Positions 52,337-61,660 of a stretch of DNA of 64,000 bases are shown here, in pieces. Position 1 is the first letter of the stretch. Each line of letters starts with the position of its first letter. A model generated the notes under the pieces. It was given only the letters and a program-made list of their open reading frames with translations, was not told the origin of the DNA and did not search any database. The stretch is from positions 248,001 through 312,000 of the forward strand of contig NZ_JBHSJJ010000007.1 in NCBI RefSeq assembly GCF_042652345.1, read 5' to 3'. This stretch comes from Negadavirga shengliensis (GTDB lineage Bacteria > Bacteroidota > Bacteroidia > Cytophagales > Cyclobacteriaceae). The position numbers were made by a program, and so were the translations under genes.

Positions 52337-53302
52337 ATGCCGCTGATCGAAAAACCAAATTATTATCATCCTTTTTTCATGTTCAATGGCCATATTCAGA
52401 CTATTATTCCGGCAATTTTCAGATTGGTTGACACGTTACCTTTTGAAAGAGAACGGATTAACACGCCTGACGGTGATTTCCTGGATCTGGACTGGCTACG
52501 AAACGGAAGCCGCCATCTGGTCATCATCAGCCACGGACTCGAGGGCAACAGCAGGAGACCCTACATGTCAGGGATGGCGAAAATATTTATGACACAGGGA
52601 TATGATGTGCTCACATGGAATTTTCGGGGATGCAGTGAGGAAATCAATCTTAAACCTTTTTTCTATCACTCAGGAGCCACTTATGATCTCCAAACGGTTA
52701 TAGACCATGCTGCACCTGATTATGATGACATTTCCCTGATCGGTTTCAGTCTCGGAGGAAATTTGACGCTCAAATACCTTGGTGAACCCCACCGGTGTTC
52801 TCCAAAAATAAGAAAAGCGGTCACGATCTCGGTTCCTTTGGACCTGGCTTCCTCCTGCCACAAGATCTCTTCCAAAGAAAACCTCATCTATTCCCAAAGG
52901 TTTTTAAAAACGCTGAAACTCAAAATCCAGCTTAAAGGAGCAAAATATCCCGATTTATTATCACTGGAACATTTGATTCATGTCAATACCATGCGGGATT
53001 TCGATGATTTCTATACCGGGCCCCTGCACGGTTTTCAAAACGCGAAGGATTACTATACCCAATGTTCTTCCATCCATTTTTTACCTTATATCAGGATTCC
53101 TACCCTGGTATTGAATGCGAAAAATGATCCCTTTCTAAGCCCTGAATGCTATCCGCATGCTTTGGGAAAAGAACTGGAATATATATTTATGGAATTTCCC
53201 GAACACGGTGGTCATGTTGGTTTTAGCCCGCGGCGAAGAAAGGATGTCTATTGGTCAGAGAAAAGAGCATGGGAATTTATCCATTTTGAAAATTACGCTT
53301 AA
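52337..53302 (+). CDS. YheT-like alpha/beta hydrolase
   Basis: 321-residue alpha/beta hydrolase. The start YYHPFFMFNGHIQTIIPAIFR, the HGLEGNSRRPYMSGMA segment and WNFRGCSEE are hallmarks of the YheT/EMB8 branch. The nucleophile elbow is GFSLGG, the acid is likely in NAKNDPFLS, and the His is in EHGGHVGF. Substrate unknown, perhaps an ester. It starts a plus-strand run with the SRAP and metallo-hydrolase genes. Confidence 0.88.
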   Translation: MPLIEKPNYYHPFFMFNGHIQTIIPAIFRLVDTLPFERERINTPDGDFLDLDWLRNGSRHLVIISHGLEGNSRRPYMSGMAKIFMTQGYDVLTWNFRGCSEEINLKPFFYHSGATYDLQTVIDHAAPDYDDISLIGFSLGGNLTLKYLGEPHRCSPKIRKAVTISVPLDLASSCHKISSKENLIYSQRFLKTLKLKIQLKGAKYPDLLSLEHLIHVNTMRDFDDFYTGPLHGFQNAKDYYTQCSSIHFLPYIRIPTLVLNAKNDPFLSPECYPHALGKELEYIFMEFPEHGGHVGFSPRRRKDVYWSEKRAWEFIHFENYA

Positions 53303-53327
53303 ATTTAGAGCATATAATATCCAAACC

Positions 53328-54026
53328 ATGTGCATAAGGTATTCACTTGCAAAAAATAAAGAAGATTTGGAAAAAAGGTTCAATGCAGAAATGCTGGAGC
53401 CTTTCCAAGCCAGGTACAATATTGCGCCCACACAATTGGTGCCGGTGATTACCTCTGACAGTCCAGGAGGTTTTTCCCATTTTTATTGGGGAGTCACACC
53501 GGCCTTTGCCAAAAACAAACCTGTATCCCAGAAACTCATCAATGTCCGATCGGAAACCATAGCGGAAAAAGCTTCATACATGAACGCCTTCCACAAAAAG
53601 CGTTGTCTGATACCCGCGGACGGCTTTTACGCATGGAAAAAGGTGGGGAAGAGAACGGAAATACCTTATCGCTTTATAAGCCACAAAGAGGAACCGTTTG
53701 CTTTTGCGGGGATATGGGATGAATATGAAACGGAGAAAGGAGAAATAGAACACACCTTTCTGATCCTGACCACAAGTGCCAACCGATCGGTGTCAGAAAT
53801 CCATGACAGGATGCCGGTGATATTGGCCATTGAAGATGAAGCGACATGGCTGAATAAAGCGGCTTCCCAGCCGGACCTCCTATCCATACTCAGACCTTAC
53901 CCCGATGACAACATGAGAGGATATCCGGTATCCCCCATGGTCAACCACGTGGCTAATGATTCACCTTATGTCATAAGGAAGACCCTGCCGATGGATCAAT
54001 TTGGAAACTATACACTGTTTGGCTGA
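53328..54026 (+). CDS. SRAP (YedK/HMCES-like) abasic-site protein with altered motif
   Basis: 232-residue SOS-associated protein that caps abasic sites in single-stranded DNA through Cys2, exposed after Met removal (MCIRYS). Other active-site elements: INVRSE with Asn72 and SEIHDRMPVIL with His159. The usual GFYEW motif reads GFYAW here, so Ala102 stands where family members have the catalytic Glu. The ATG at 53328 is chosen because Cys must follow Met; the frame upstream overlaps the hydrolase. It overlaps the next gene by one base. Confidence 0.9.
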   Translation: MCIRYSLAKNKEDLEKRFNAEMLEPFQARYNIAPTQLVPVITSDSPGGFSHFYWGVTPAFAKNKPVSQKLINVRSETIAEKASYMNAFHKKRCLIPADGFYAWKKVGKRTEIPYRFISHKEEPFAFAGIWDEYETEKGEIEHTFLILTTSANRSVSEIHDRMPVILAIEDEATWLNKAASQPDLLSILRPYPDDNMRGYPVSPMVNHVANDSPYVIRKTLPMDQFGNYTLFG

Positions 54027-54928
54027 TGGAAAAAATAGAGATCTTGGATTTACATTTTCAGGATGCTGAATCCACTATCGGCAGTTTTTTAATTTCCGGT
54101 CCAGATGGCCCGGTCCTTGTGGAGACCGGGCCGGAGAGCACCTGGCCACACCTCAAAGCTGGACTGAAAACGCATGGCTTTGAACCGGAGGACATCCGGG
54201 CTGTATTGCTGACACACATCCATTTTGACCACGCCGGCGCCGCATGGCGGCTGGCAGAAGCCGGAACCGATATTTATGTGCATCCTTTGGGTCTCCCCCA
54301 TCTGGCCAACCCGGAAAGACTCTGGCGGTCAGCGGCACAGATCTATGGCGAAGAAATGGACCGTTTATGGGGAAAAATGGCGCCTATCCCATCGGGCCAG
54401 CTAAAAGCTCCCGGGGACAAGGAAATACTCCGCGTTGGCGGAATGGATTTCCGGGCTTGGTACACCCCCGGACATGCCGTGCACCATATTGCGTGGCAAC
54501 TGGATGACATACTTTTTACAGGCGATGTGGCCGGAGTCAAAATAGGATCGGGGCCTGTGGTACCTCCCTGCCCTCCCCCGGATATCCATCTTGAAGATTG
54601 GAAAAAATCCCTGGAGCTAATTGGGAAAATAAACCCGAAGGCACTGTACCTGACTCATTATGGCGTTGTTGAAGACATTTCCACCCATCTCCAAAATCTG
54701 AGGATTATTATGGATGATTGGGCAAAATGGATGAAAAAACAATATGACCTACGAACGCCCGTGGAGGACATTATCCCGCAATTCATGGCCTATACGGAAA
54801 TGCAGATGAAAGAAAAAGGTGTGGACGGGGAATTGAACGCCTTGTACGAGCATGCGAACCCCAGCTGGATGTCCGTAAACGGCCTTTTGAGATATTGGAA
54901 ACTGAAGGATCAGGGAAGGATCCCTTAA
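54026..54928 (+). CDS. Metallo-beta-lactamase-fold hydrolase
   Basis: 300-residue MBL-fold enzyme with the zinc motif THIHFDHAGAAW (HxHxDH), a later His in TPGHAVHHI, the Asp in FTGDVAGV and a C-terminal His in LYLTHYGVVED. This is the general pattern of glyoxalase II-like hydrolases. The start overlaps the SRAP stop by one base (TGATG-type), so the two are coupled. The substrate cannot be inferred. Confidence 0.87.
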   Translation: MEKIEILDLHFQDAESTIGSFLISGPDGPVLVETGPESTWPHLKAGLKTHGFEPEDIRAVLLTHIHFDHAGAAWRLAEAGTDIYVHPLGLPHLANPERLWRSAAQIYGEEMDRLWGKMAPIPSGQLKAPGDKEILRVGGMDFRAWYTPGHAVHHIAWQLDDILFTGDVAGVKIGSGPVVPPCPPPDIHLEDWKKSLELIGKINPKALYLTHYGVVEDISTHLQNLRIIMDDWAKWMKKQYDLRTPVEDIIPQFMAYTEMQMKEKGVDGELNALYEHANPSWMSVNGLLRYWKLKDQGRIP

Positions 54929-55289
54929 ACTATATTTATTTATATTTTTTATTTGTATATAAATAAAAACAGTGATTTTTTATCAAAACACCTAATTTAC
55001 ATCATTAGTTATGTTTATAAACTATAAAATTAAACACAATCCTTATGTGATTTAACCTAAATAAATATGGAAATATTATTTTAACAATTTATTATTAGAC
55101 TTTATAAATCCATTAAGTTTATCTGATTGACTGGCTAACTATTGAATATTGTTTCAAAAATTCTCCATGACATTATTCCTTAAAACTTTAATAATCCATT
55201 TTCCCGGGTTGGCTGACTAGTGTATTTTTTCCGGACCGGTTCATCTTCTTTTTTCCCGTTTTATTTAATAAAAAAAGTTTAGTAAAAGT
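54929..55289. other. AT-rich intergenic stretch
   Basis: Very AT-rich sequence between the metallo-hydrolase and the promoter of the wzc operon. No gene or repeat is supported. Runs such as TATTTATTTATATTTTTTAT just after the stop at 54928 may help terminate the upstream operon. Confidence 0.4.
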
Positions 55290-55320
55290 TTTGAATATTA
55301 AATTCATGAATATACATTTG
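55290..55320 (+). promoter_or_regulatory. Promoter of the wzc operon
   Basis: TTTG at 55290-55293, 19 bases, then TACATTTG at 55313-55320: a full match to the Bacteroidota -33/-7 consensus. Transcription from here would begin near 55327, giving a leader of about 330 bases before the wzc start codon. Confidence 0.75.
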
Positions 55321-55326
55321 TAAAAA

Positions 55327-55655
55327 TGTATTTCAAATACATAAAATTGTTTTATGTATATGCCGGTTGTGATTTAAAATTTTGACAATTGGTTTTTGAC
55401 AAAATATAACAAAACACATCAACCTTTGTATTATTAAAATATCACATTCATAAACAGCTTATATGTCCCAAAGCTTTTTGTGAATCTTCAATAAGACCTT
55501 TTTGCGCATCTGACTTCCTTTCGGGTGCTGTTTTGAAGCGCAAAAATTGCCAAGACATCACAGCAATGTGATTGACCGGACGAAGTTGTGCCCGGACCTC
55601 GTGAAGTAACCTTTTCATTTTTAACTCATTATCAAAATTAGAAATCCAATTCAAT
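55327..55655 (+). promoter_or_regulatory. Long, possibly structured 5' leader of the wzc operon
   Basis: The first part is AT-rich. From about 55450 to 55620 the GC content rises and pairing elements appear: TTTTTGCGC (from 55498) with GCGCAAAAA about 30 bases later, ATCACAGCAATGTGAT, and CCGGAC repeats. A 71-codon frame exists on the opposite strand (55663-55448) but has no family features. I read the block as leader RNA, possibly regulatory, but this is inference. Confidence 0.4.
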
Positions 55656-58019
55656 ATGAACATCCAAGAATTTTTAAAAGAAGATATAGACCTGCAAAAG
55701 TCTTCTTCTGTCTCGCCAATATTCTATATCAAAAAATACTGGAGATATTGGTATTTGTTATTGATAGGTGGCCTGGTGTGTGTTGGAATGGCCTTCGTAT
55801 ACCTGTATTATACACCCGACCAATACGAAATTCAAACCACCATAATGATCAATACCAGCGGGGAGAAAAAGGGGGAGTTTTCAAACAACGCCGTGTTGGA
55901 TGATCTGGAAGGTTACCAATCCTCCAAAATAATCGAAAACGAAATCGAGGTGCTGACTTCGGTCTCAATAATGAGAAGCGTATTGGAAGAGCTGTCCCTT
56001 TACAATTTTTATTACGTGGAAAATGGATATCACCGGTTCCGTGAAATATACGGAGAGGAAGTGCCGTTTCGAATCGAATTTCATGAGTTGAGCGCCAGAC
56101 CCCAGTCAAAAGGGGGAATGTTCAAATTCATCATTCAAGACCACGAAGGTTTCATCATTGAGCAGGAGAACGGAAAAAAAAGCCAGCACAAATTCGGTGA
56201 GAGACTCAAAAATTTTTATGGGGAATTTACCGTCACCGCCAAACCCGAGATTGGAGACGCGGCCCACCGTGAGGTATATGTTTCGTTTAACAATGTAAGA
56301 GAGTTGGCTTTTGAATACAGTGACAATATCTCCGCAGAGTCTATCAACAAACTGGCCACGGTAATTTCCCTTTCCCTGGTAGAGGCGATCCCGGAAAAGG
56401 GTGAAGACATCCTGACCAAACTGGTAGACGTGTACAATAGAGAAGCTTTGAAAAACCTGAATTCCACTGCTGCCAACACGTTGACTTTTATCGATGAGCA
56501 GATGGCCAGCTTGACGGCGGAATTAGCGGAAATTGAATTGGCGGCCGAAAAATATAAAAATGAACATTCGATTTCCGATCTGAGCTCCGAATCCCAGTTA
56601 TACCTGGAAAGTTCAAGAACTGTAAAACAGCAGCTTTCAGAATACAATATCAAGGCAGAAGTTTTGAACTCACTGGAAGAGAACCTGAAAAACGACGGAA
56701 ACGCCAATAAAATGGTACAGAGTTCTCTTTTAATAGAAGATGCAACCCTATCGGATTTAGTCAGAAAATTCAATGAACTACAAAGGGAAAGACAAAGGCT
56801 GCTTAATGCCACCACCCCTGGTAACCCTATCATCAAAAACCTGGATGAGCAGCTCACCGGATTAAAAGACGATATCCTGGACAATATTCAAAGCAACAAA
56901 CGCAGCCTGGAAATAGCTAAGAGAAGTCTTGAGGACAACGCCGGCAAAATAGAACGCCGGGCCAATAGGGTTCCCCAAATCGAACGGGAACTCCTCAACA
57001 TCACCAGGCAGCAGGCTACAAAACAGGAAAATTACCTGTACCTGATGAAAAAACGTGAGGAATCTGTCCTGTCCTTGGCGGCTACCACCATTTCCAATGC
57101 AAGAATCATTGACCCCGCAATGGCCAGTCTGTACCCTGTACGCCCCCTGAAAAAAATCGTTTTGGCTTTTTCTGTCATATTGGGATTTGGCCTTCCTATA
57201 GGATTCATTTACCTTAAAGAAAGATTCTACGGAAAAATCGGCCAAAAAAGCGACCTTGAAGCCTTGACCAGGGTACCCATTATGGGAGAAATATCCCATG
57301 GAAGAAAAAAGGAACTTACGCTGTACACGCCTAGTCAAAAAACTTTGATCGGAGAACAGGTAAATCTGATATGGTCGAATATGAAATTCGCGACGCTTCG
57401 AAAACCCAATCAGGTTATCCTCACCACTTCAAGTATCGGTGGGGAAGGGAAAACTTTTTTCAGTATAAATCTGGCCCGTGTTCTAAGTCTTTCCGGAAAA
57501 AAAGTGGCCCTTCTGGAATTTGATCTGCGGAAACCAGCCCTGTTAAAAAGCCTTAACATCAAAACGAAAACCGGTATAACCGATTATCTGCGGGATGAAA
57601 GCTGCCCGGTACGGGATGTCTTAAACATGTCTGATATCAATCCCAATATTTTCCTGGTGGGTGCCGGACATATTCCCAACAACCCTATGCAGGTCATGAA
57701 CAGTCCCAGAATAGAAACCCTGATCCAGGAATTGAAGGAAAGCTTTGATTATGTCATCATAGACAGCGCTCCTATCGGCTTGGTTGCTGATGCTTACGCC
57801 CTGTCCCCCTATGTGGATATCCTTGTCTATATGGTAAGGTATTATTACACAGAACCTTCCCACATAAAACTGCTGAATGAAATAGAAAAACATGAAAAGT
57901 TCAAAAACCCCATGGTGGTATTGAATGATGCTAAAGCGGAACACCACTACGCCTATGGATATGGATACTATTATGGTGAAAAAACAGGTAGGGGAAACGG
58001 TAAAGTGCACGTCTCATAA
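55656..58019 (+). CDS. wzc: Wzc-type polysaccharide tyrosine autokinase
   Basis: 787-residue inner-membrane protein joining a Wzz chain-length region to a BY-kinase. The first membrane helix is at about residues 31-51, a long periplasmic coiled-coil and GNVR region follows, and the second helix is at about 503-525 (KKIVLAFSVILGFGLPIGF). The kinase has Walker A GGEGKT at residues 595-600, Walker A' LEFDLRKPAL and Walker B YVIIDSAPIG. The tail is Tyr-rich (HHYAYGYGYYYGEKTG), the usual autophosphorylation cluster. It controls polymer length and export. It is the first gene of the second polysaccharide operon; its phosphatase and exporter are not in the window. Confidence 0.94.
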   Translation: MNIQEFLKEDIDLQKSSSVSPIFYIKKYWRYWYLLLIGGLVCVGMAFVYLYYTPDQYEIQTTIMINTSGEKKGEFSNNAVLDDLEGYQSSKIIENEIEVLTSVSIMRSVLEELSLYNFYYVENGYHRFREIYGEEVPFRIEFHELSARPQSKGGMFKFIIQDHEGFIIEQENGKKSQHKFGERLKNFYGEFTVTAKPEIGDAAHREVYVSFNNVRELAFEYSDNISAESINKLATVISLSLVEAIPEKGEDILTKLVDVYNREALKNLNSTAANTLTFIDEQMASLTAELAEIELAAEKYKNEHSISDLSSESQLYLESSRTVKQQLSEYNIKAEVLNSLEENLKNDGNANKMVQSSLLIEDATLSDLVRKFNELQRERQRLLNATTPGNPIIKNLDEQLTGLKDDILDNIQSNKRSLEIAKRSLEDNAGKIERRANRVPQIERELLNITRQQATKQENYLYLMKKREESVLSLAATTISNARIIDPAMASLYPVRPLKKIVLAFSVILGFGLPIGFIYLKERFYGKIGQKSDLEALTRVPIMGEISHGRKKELTLYTPSQKTLIGEQVNLIWSNMKFATLRKPNQVILTTSSIGGEGKTFFSINLARVLSLSGKKVALLEFDLRKPALLKSLNIKTKTGITDYLRDESCPVRDVLNMSDINPNIFLVGAGHIPNNPMQVMNSPRIETLIQELKESFDYVIIDSAPIGLVADAYALSPYVDILVYMVRYYYTEPSHIKLLNEIEKHEKFKNPMVVLNDAKAEHHYAYGYGYYYGEKTGRGNGKVHVS

Positions 58020-58070
58020 CGCCCTCTCTTTGAGATCTTCCATATATTTTTAACCAAAAACCTTGAACTA

Positions 58071-58961
58071 ATGAAACACGCCGTTTTGGTTTTAGCCTAT
58101 AAAAACATCCATCACCTTTCTGAATATATTCAGTTTCTGGATGAAGATTTTCTGTTTTACATACATATTGACAAAAAAAGCCTGATCAGCAAGGAAGAAC
58201 AGGCTGCACTCTTCAATCATAAAAATGTTGTTTTTATATCCAGGAAATACAAGGTGAACTGGGGCGGCGTGAATTTCCTGAAAGCCATGCTTCACTTAGG
58301 AAAAGAGGCGCTGAAAAACAAAGAGGTGGGTTATATCCACAGTGTCAGCGGACAACACTTCCCGATAAAAACTGCTTTTGAAATCAAAAACTTCTTTCAT
58401 GAGAATGCCGGAAAGGAATTTATGGAATTTTTTCGTCTGCCTACAGAAAGGTGGGCCCATGGCGGTCTTAACCGGGTAGAATATTACAATTTGTATGACA
58501 CTTTTAACTCAAAAACCACCACGGGCTTTAAAGCCATAAAGCTGGCCCTTATTCTACAAAGGCTGTTGAGGATCAAAAGGAAACCCTTAAAGGATTTCCC
58601 TGTTTTATACGGGGGCTCTGCCTGGTGGTCCTTCAGCGCAGCATGTCTGGCGTATACCGTAGATTATGCAGAATCCCATCCAGCATCCATGAAACGGCTT
58701 GAATATACCCTCTGCGCGGAAGAAATGTTTTTCCAAACCGTCATCATGAATTCCCCATTTAAAGCTTCGGTGGTAAACGACAACTTAACCCTCGTCTGTT
58801 GGGAATTCAGGAACGGAAATAGCCCTGCCACTTTGGATAATTCCGATTTTCAAAACCTGATGAAATCAGAAAAGCTGTTTGCAAGAAGGTTTGATTATCC
58901 TGTTTCAAAGGAGTTGATGACGTTGCTGAAAGAAGAACTGAACAAGAAAATCAACGCCTGA
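58071..58961 (+). CDS. Core-2/I-branching-type glycosyltransferase (GT14)
   Basis: 296-residue transferase of the beta-1,6-N-acetylglucosaminyltransferase (GT14) family. Hallmarks: AVLVLAYKNIHHLSEYIQ, YIHIDKKS, VNWGGVNFLKAMLHLG, YIHSVSGQHFPIKT, GGSAWWSFS and LCAEEMFFQTVIMN, with the catalytic Glu probably in the AEE segment. In bacteria these enzymes add branch sugars in surface glycans. It follows wzc by 51 bases in the same operon. Confidence 0.88.
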   Translation: MKHAVLVLAYKNIHHLSEYIQFLDEDFLFYIHIDKKSLISKEEQAALFNHKNVVFISRKYKVNWGGVNFLKAMLHLGKEALKNKEVGYIHSVSGQHFPIKTAFEIKNFFHENAGKEFMEFFRLPTERWAHGGLNRVEYYNLYDTFNSKTTTGFKAIKLALILQRLLRIKRKPLKDFPVLYGGSAWWSFSAACLAYTVDYAESHPASMKRLEYTLCAEEMFFQTVIMNSPFKASVVNDNLTLVCWEFRNGNSPATLDNSDFQNLMKSEKLFARRFDYPVSKELMTLLKEELNKKINA

Positions 58962-58977
58962 TTTTAATTCCGGAAAA

Positions 58978-60378
58978 GTGCTTAAGAGAATCATTCAACA
59001 TAAGGTTTTTAAAAACTTTTCGTACCTGACAATAGGAAGCGTATTGTCCCAGTTGATCAGCCTGCTGACGGTGCTTAAAATCACCAAAGTATTGCATCCG
59101 GACGATTATGGACTATATACTTTTATGATTGCCCAAGGAACCCTGTTGCTGACCATAGGGGATTTGGGAATCAGAAACATAGTCATCCGGTCCATTGCGC
59201 GCGATCCTAACAGAACCAATGACTTGGTTTTCAACGGTGCCATTTTACGGATGCTTGCTTTGACTTTATTAAGCGCCATATATCTGGTTTACAACTATTA
59301 TCTCGGAAATCTCAACATTCAGGAACTGGTTTTTGTCTTTTCATTCGCCCTTATTTCCTGCTTCGGAAAGCTTTTTGAAACGGCTTTTTTAGGACATCAG
59401 AAGATGCTCACGCCTTCTCTCATCAATCTCGGTTTTAGTGTCTCATGGTTTCTCTGTGTATACCTGTTGCCCGCCAGCAACATGACGGTGGAATTTCTAT
59501 TTTACTCTTTTCTGGGAATCAACCTCCTGAAAAATGCCGCTTTTTACTTCTCTCTCCAAAGACAACATTTGCTGAAAGGGAAAGTCCTGGGTTTTTGGCA
59601 TTCTTCCCAAAAACTGCTCAAAGAAAGCTGGCCGTATTTCGCACTGGTATTGGTGATGCTGCCTTTCACCAAACTTTCAAACAATTTCCTGGATATCAAT
59701 TCTTCCATCGAACAGATAGGTTTTTTTAATCTATCTGAAAGACTGACCGGGCCCGTTTCATTTGTCTTGGACTTTGCCTTGGTGGCCATTTTCCCCAACC
59801 TCTCCGCCTTGTGGGTTTCCAATAAAGTACAGTTCCGGAATTTTGTCCGTGAAGGATTTAAATATTACATGCTATTGGGCATGATATTGTGTTTCCTTTT
59901 CACCCTGTATGCAAAGGAGCTTTTCGGACTACTGTTCCCGGAAAATTACATGCCCGCGGTGATGGTGTGCCAACTACAGATCTGGTATTTGTACCTGACC
60001 TCTATTGATAGCCTGATAGGAACCATCCTTGGCGCGACAAACAATGAGAAAAAGATCCTGAAGCTGGGCATAGTGAATTCATTGTTTTCCACACCTATTC
60101 TCTATATCAGCAGTAGTTATGGCGCCTTAGGCCTCGCCTCAGGTATGGTGATTTCCTTTTCATGCTTCCAGTTTTACCTCTGGTACCTATTCGGAAAAAC
60201 ACTCAAAATCAAGGTGGAAGACAAAGGTAGAATGTGGATCATTGCGGCGCTGCTATTTGTGTTTTCTTACTTCATTGCAGGGAACTTTGATTTTGTCTAT
60301 AAGGTCTTATTCGGATTATTATCCATCGCCGGAACAGGTTTTTATTTCTCTAGAAATTATTCTTTAGCAAAAGCATAA
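58978..60378 (+). CDS. Wzx-type flippase of the second locus
   Basis: 466-residue MOP-superfamily membrane protein with about 12-14 helices, starting at a GTG at 58978 (16 bases past the GT14 stop). The opening HKVFKNFSYLTIGSVLSQLISLL and PDDYGLYTFMIAQGTLLLTIGDLG are typical of Wzx/RfbX flippases. It would move the second locus's lipid-linked unit across the membrane. It overlaps the next gene by one base. Confidence 0.86.
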   Translation: MLKRIIQHKVFKNFSYLTIGSVLSQLISLLTVLKITKVLHPDDYGLYTFMIAQGTLLLTIGDLGIRNIVIRSIARDPNRTNDLVFNGAILRMLALTLLSAIYLVYNYYLGNLNIQELVFVFSFALISCFGKLFETAFLGHQKMLTPSLINLGFSVSWFLCVYLLPASNMTVEFLFYSFLGINLLKNAAFYFSLQRQHLLKGKVLGFWHSSQKLLKESWPYFALVLVMLPFTKLSNNFLDINSSIEQIGFFNLSERLTGPVSFVLDFALVAIFPNLSALWVSNKVQFRNFVREGFKYYMLLGMILCFLFTLYAKELFGLLFPENYMPAVMVCQLQIWYLYLTSIDSLIGTILGATNNEKKILKLGIVNSLFSTPILYISSSYGALGLASGMVISFSCFQFYLWYLFGKTLKIKVEDKGRMWIIAALLFVFSYFIAGNFDFVYKVLFGLLSIAGTGFYFSRNYSLAKA

Positions 60379-61634
60379 TGAAAACAAAACTCGACATTTT
60401 ATTTTTATTTGTGCTGGTAATCATCAGCTTGAATTTTTTTGATGCAACGTTCATCAACCCCAAAATCATCAATTACCTCGAATTTTTGGCAGTGATGGGG
60501 ACGGTGGCCTTATCGAGTGTATACTTTTTCAAAAGAAAAGGAGGATTTGTACTCCCTGTCCAAATGATATTTTTATCCATCATGTTTTCGATGGTCACGG
60601 CATATGTATCATGGGGACAGGGTTTCAAGGACAGTCTGATAGAGACTTCGCAGTACATGCTTTGGCCACTGTTCTTCTACTTGTTACATGCCAAAGTCCC
60701 CATAAAGACGATCGAGAAAATCGTGCTTGTTTATGGGACAATCTATGTGCTGCTCTATTTTTATCAGTATGTGCATCCCTATACCGTTATATTCGGCAAA
60801 CCCATATCCGGTGGGGATGAATTCTCCGAACAACGGGGAGCGATACGGATCGTGTTTCCGGGCGCAGGCATATTCATACTCTCCATTTTTATCGCGATAA
60901 CCAAGATCACAGAACAAGCCAGGCACAAATGGTTTTATATAGGATTTGCCCTGCTCGGTTTGGTCGTCCCCATCATGCAGGTGACCAGGCAATTTATTGC
61001 GGGCGTCTTTCTGATCTATTTTTACCACTTTTTTAAAGGACAGTCCTTTATTCGAAAAACGCTGATTGTCGCTTCCTTTTTGGGTGGCGCAATCATGCTG
61101 CTCAATTCAGATATTCCCATGATCAAAGGGATAATAGAGACACAACAAAGGGATTCAAAACTCGGTCAAAAATATATCCGTGTTTTGGCTGGGGAATATT
61201 TTCTTACGGATTTTTCACCTGATCCACTGAGCAGGGTTTTTGGAAACGGAGCTCCCAACTGGGGAATTTCAAAATACGGAAAATTTGTGGAGCGCTTAAG
61301 CAATAACAAAGAGTATTTTTTATCGGACGTAGGGATCATAGCGGTCTATGCCATGTTTGGAATATTTGCTATCGCAGGCTTCGTCATCATGTGGATAAAA
61401 AGTTTCACCATTCCCATCCCCAAAAAGTATAATTATGTCAGGTATTACCTTTGGTATTTACTTTTCACAAGTTTTACATGGTATTCTGTATACCATTACC
61501 ATTATGTCATCGCTACCATTTTTGCGCTGTATATCTACCATAAAGCCTATATGGACGATAAAAAACAGAAAGCTTTCAAACTGCTTATAAAGCGGTCTGC
61601 TAAAAGTGAAAAAGAAATAGAAGCTACTGTCTGA
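60378..61634 (+). CDS. Putative polysaccharide polymerase (Wzy-like) of the second locus
   Basis: 418-residue membrane protein with about ten helices and a large periplasmic loop (roughly residues 255-315, containing RDSKLGQKYIRVLAGEYFL and SDPLSRVFGNGAPNWG-like sequence). This is the O-antigen ligase/polymerase topology. Sequence identity in the family is low, so the call rests on topology and place between flippase and transferases. The start codon overlaps the stop of the flippase gene (TAATG). Confidence 0.68.
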   Translation: MKTKLDILFLFVLVIISLNFFDATFINPKIINYLEFLAVMGTVALSSVYFFKRKGGFVLPVQMIFLSIMFSMVTAYVSWGQGFKDSLIETSQYMLWPLFFYLLHAKVPIKTIEKIVLVYGTIYVLLYFYQYVHPYTVIFGKPISGGDEFSEQRGAIRIVFPGAGIFILSIFIAITKITEQARHKWFYIGFALLGLVVPIMQVTRQFIAGVFLIYFYHFFKGQSFIRKTLIVASFLGGAIMLLNSDIPMIKGIIETQQRDSKLGQKYIRVLAGEYFLTDFSPDPLSRVFGNGAPNWGISKYGKFVERLSNNKEYFLSDVGIIAVYAMFGIFAIAGFVIMWIKSFTIPIPKKYNYVRYYLWYLLFTSFTWYSVYHYHYVIATIFALYIYHKAYMDDKKQKAFKLLIKRSAKSEKEIEATV

Positions 61635-61660
61635 CACCAGGAACATTCTTTTAATTGGAT

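Noticed and set aside
55448..55663. 71-codon frame on the minus strand in the wzc leader
   Set aside because: It overlaps the wzc start region, shows no family motif, and ends in sequence better explained as leader RNA. Kept only as an alternative reading.
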